A DNA stretch of 6,709 bases, taken from positions 1-6,709 of the forward strand of contig DASRII010000251.1 of NCBI GenBank assembly GCA_035650075.1, given 5' to 3'. Made by a program: the position numbers and the translations under genes. The notes under the pieces were generated by a model. It was given only the letters and a program-made list of their open reading frames with translations. It was not told the DNA's origin and made no database searches. The stretch is from DASSUC01 sp035650075. Lineage in GTDB: Bacteria; Actinomycetota; Actinomycetes; Mycobacteriales; Micromonosporaceae. Every line of letters begins with the position of its first letter. The first letter of the stretch is position 1. This document shows, in pieces, positions 5,533 to 6,709 of the stretch.

Positions 5533-6415
5533 GCCGCGGACGGGTCAGACCTACACCCGGGTACCCAGTGTCGTGGTGGACGACCTGCACGTGGTGTACC
5601 GGGTGCTGGGTCCGGTCGCCAGCAGCCCGGTCGCCGCGTTGAAGCGGATCGTCACCGGCCGGCGGTCCGGCGCGATCCGCGAGGTGCACGCGATCCGCGG
5701 GGTGAGCTTCGCGGCGTACGAGGGCGACGCGATCGGCCTGATCGGCAGCAACGGCTCGGGCAAGTCGACGCTGCTGCGGGCGATCGCCGGACTGCTGCCC
5801 GCCTCCCGGGGCACGGTGTACACGAAACGACAACCGTCGCTGCTCGGCGTGAACGCCGTCCTGTTGAACGATCTTTCCGGCGACCGCAACGTCGTGCTCG
5901 GCTGCCTGGCGATGGGCATGTCGCGGTCCGAGGTCCGGGCCAAGGCCGGCGAGATCGTCGAGTTCTCCGGCATCAACGAGCAGGGCGACTTCAGCTCGCT
6001 GCCGATGCGCACGTACTCCTCGGGCATGGCGGCCCGGCTGCGGTTCGCCATCGCCGCCGCGAAGAGCCACGACGTGCTGCTCATCGACGAGGCGCTGGCC
6101 ACCGGCGACGCGCAGTTCCGCCGGCGCAGCGAGGAACGGGTGCAGGAGCTGCGCGAAGGTGCCGGCACGGTGTTTCTGGTCAGCCACCAGCTCAGTACGA
6201 TCCAGGCGAGCTGCGAGCGGACCATCTGGCTGGAGGCCGGGCTGATCCGGATGGACGGCCCGACCGACGAGGTGATCGCCGCCTACGAGGAGTTCGCCAA
6301 GGAGCCGGTGAAGAAACCTAGCGCCCGCGGCGGGCCGCCCGCGGCACCACCCGGTACCCCAGCCGTAGCGCCGCAAACGCGCGGTAAGCATCGCGCTGCA
6401 CCAGCCGATGCTTGA
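5525..6415 (+). CDS. ABC polysaccharide exporter ATPase (Wzt/TagH-like)
   Basis: This is the cytosolic nucleotide-binding subunit that drives the adjacent permease. Numbered from the GTG at 5525 (296 residues) it has Walker A GSNGSGKST (74-82), the YSSGMAARLRFAIA signature (164-177), Walker B VLLIDEAL (184-191), the ATGD D-loop (192-195) and the switch histidine H221 in LVSHQ. Like other glycan exporters it has a long N-terminal lead (about 1-55) before the core. It lacks the extra C-terminal carbohydrate-binding domain of Wzt proteins such as those of O8/O9a, which suggests export is not gated by a chain-end cap. After about residue 262 comes an Ala/Pro/Gly/Arg-rich tail (265-296) that is antisense to the end of the convergent glycosyltransferase gene. 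The tail is probably not conserved and may be a by-product of that overlap. Confidence 0.94.
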   Translation: MGEPRTGQTYTRVPSVVVDDLHVVYRVLGPVASSPVAALKRIVTGRRSGAIREVHAIRGVSFAAYEGDAIGLIGSNGSGKSTLLRAIAGLLPASRGTVYTKRQPSLLGVNAVLLNDLSGDRNVVLGCLAMGMSRSEVRAKAGEIVEFSGINEQGDFSSLPMRTYSSGMAARLRFAIAAAKSHDVLLIDEALATGDAQFRRRSEERVQELREGAGTVFLVSHQLSTIQASCERTIWLEAGLIRMDGPTDEVIAAYEEFAKEPVKKPSARGGPPAAPPGTPAVAPQTRGKHRAAPADA

Positions 6416-6709
6416 CGCCCTGTACCCCGGTCGGCACCGAGTACCCGCCGGCCGGCTCGTACCGCCGGTACGCCTCGACCATCTCGCGGAAGAACGCCCG
6501 CCGGGCCGCCTTGGGCAGCCGGTGCCGGTGCCCGACGATGACCAGGTGGTGATCGACCATCGCGCGGAACAGCTCCCGGCGGTACCCGTCAGCCTCCGGG
6601 TGCCCGGCCTCGGCCAGCTCGGCCACCCGGGCGAACAGCCGCGCGTACTGGTCGAAGACCTCGAAGTGCCGCGCGCTCGGTGAGCTGGTGATGCTGCCCT
6701 CGCGCCGCT
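6318..6709 (-). CDS. C-terminal part of a family-2-like glycosyltransferase (5' end cut by window edge)
   Basis: Only the last 129 residues are in the window; the start and the catalytic GT-A domain lie off the right edge. The visible part begins RREGSITSSPSARHFEVF, followed by DQYARLFARVAEL. This resembles the R-R-x-G-S-I-[ST] step and the helical C-terminal region seen after the catalytic domain in actinobacterial family-2 glycosyltransferases of wall-glycan loci. Then come helices with AMVDHHLVIVGHRHRLPKAARR and a closing YRAFAALRLGYRV. Codons use G or C at nearly every third position, as in real genes here. The 3' end overlaps the ATPase gene by 98 bases. The family call rests on recalled resemblance of the C-terminal region, as no catalytic motif is visible. 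In some relatives a CDP-glycerol glycerophosphotransferase domain follows this region, but here the protein simply ends. Confidence 0.7.
   Translation of the reverse strand, partial: RREGSITSSPSARHFEVFDQYARLFARVAELAEAGHPEADGYRRELFRAMVDHHLVIVGHRHRLPKAARRAFFREMVEAYRRYEPAGGYSVPTGVQGVKHRLVQRDAYRAFAALRLGYRVVPRAARRGR

Noticed and set aside
5237..6391. Long minus-strand open frame opposite the ABC exporter genes
   Set aside because: Its product is rich in Arg, Ala, His and Gln with no recognisable domain. It is the usual antisense shadow of GC-rich coding DNA opposite clear ATPase motifs.
1..6709. Search for CRISPR, toxin-antitoxin, defence, phage, transposon or tRNA content
   Set aside because: No repeat array, transposase, integrase, terminal inverted repeats or tRNA-like sequence was seen by eye. 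All supported genes fit a surface-glycan locus.

Overview
The window is very GC-rich, with codons ending almost always in G or C, GTG starts and tightly packed genes, and it fits a high-GC actinobacterium. The exact group cannot be fixed from this sequence; a Micromonosporaceae- or Streptomyces-like host is a guess. The content is a piece of a surface-polysaccharide (wall glycopolymer) locus cut at both ends. No RNA gene, CRISPR array, insertion sequence, phage gene or defence gene was seen, and no gene-free stretch exceeds 100 bases.

Layout, left to right: a WecG/TagA/CpsF-type glycosyltransferase (minus, runs off the left edge); GDP-L-fucose synthase (minus); a family-4 glycosyltransferase (plus); GDP-mannose 4,6-dehydratase (minus); a CDP-alcohol phosphatidyltransferase-family membrane enzyme (minus); a 99-bp divergent control region; an ABC-2 polysaccharide export permease (plus) and its ATPase (plus); and the 3' end of a family-2-like glycosyltransferase (minus, runs off the right edge).

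Probable joint role: Gmd and Fcl convert GDP-mannose to GDP-L-fucose. The glycosyltransferases build a lipid-linked fucose-containing glycan on the inner face of the membrane, and the two-gene ABC transporter, of the Wzm/Wzt or TagG/TagH type, exports it. The CDP-alcohol phosphatidyltransferase is the least expected member. It is translationally coupled to gmd and may supply a phospho-alcohol decoration or a dedicated lipid.

The most notable structural feature is that the family-4 glycosyltransferase gene sits antisense between gmd and fcl, filling the gap almost exactly. Its start lies a few bases from, or overlaps, the fcl start. Its stop codon shares a TTAA palindrome with the gmd stop. 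This resembles a noncontiguous operon. The enzyme families are familiar, and I do not see a clearly new biological system here; the arrangement and the CDP-alcohol enzyme are the points worth following.
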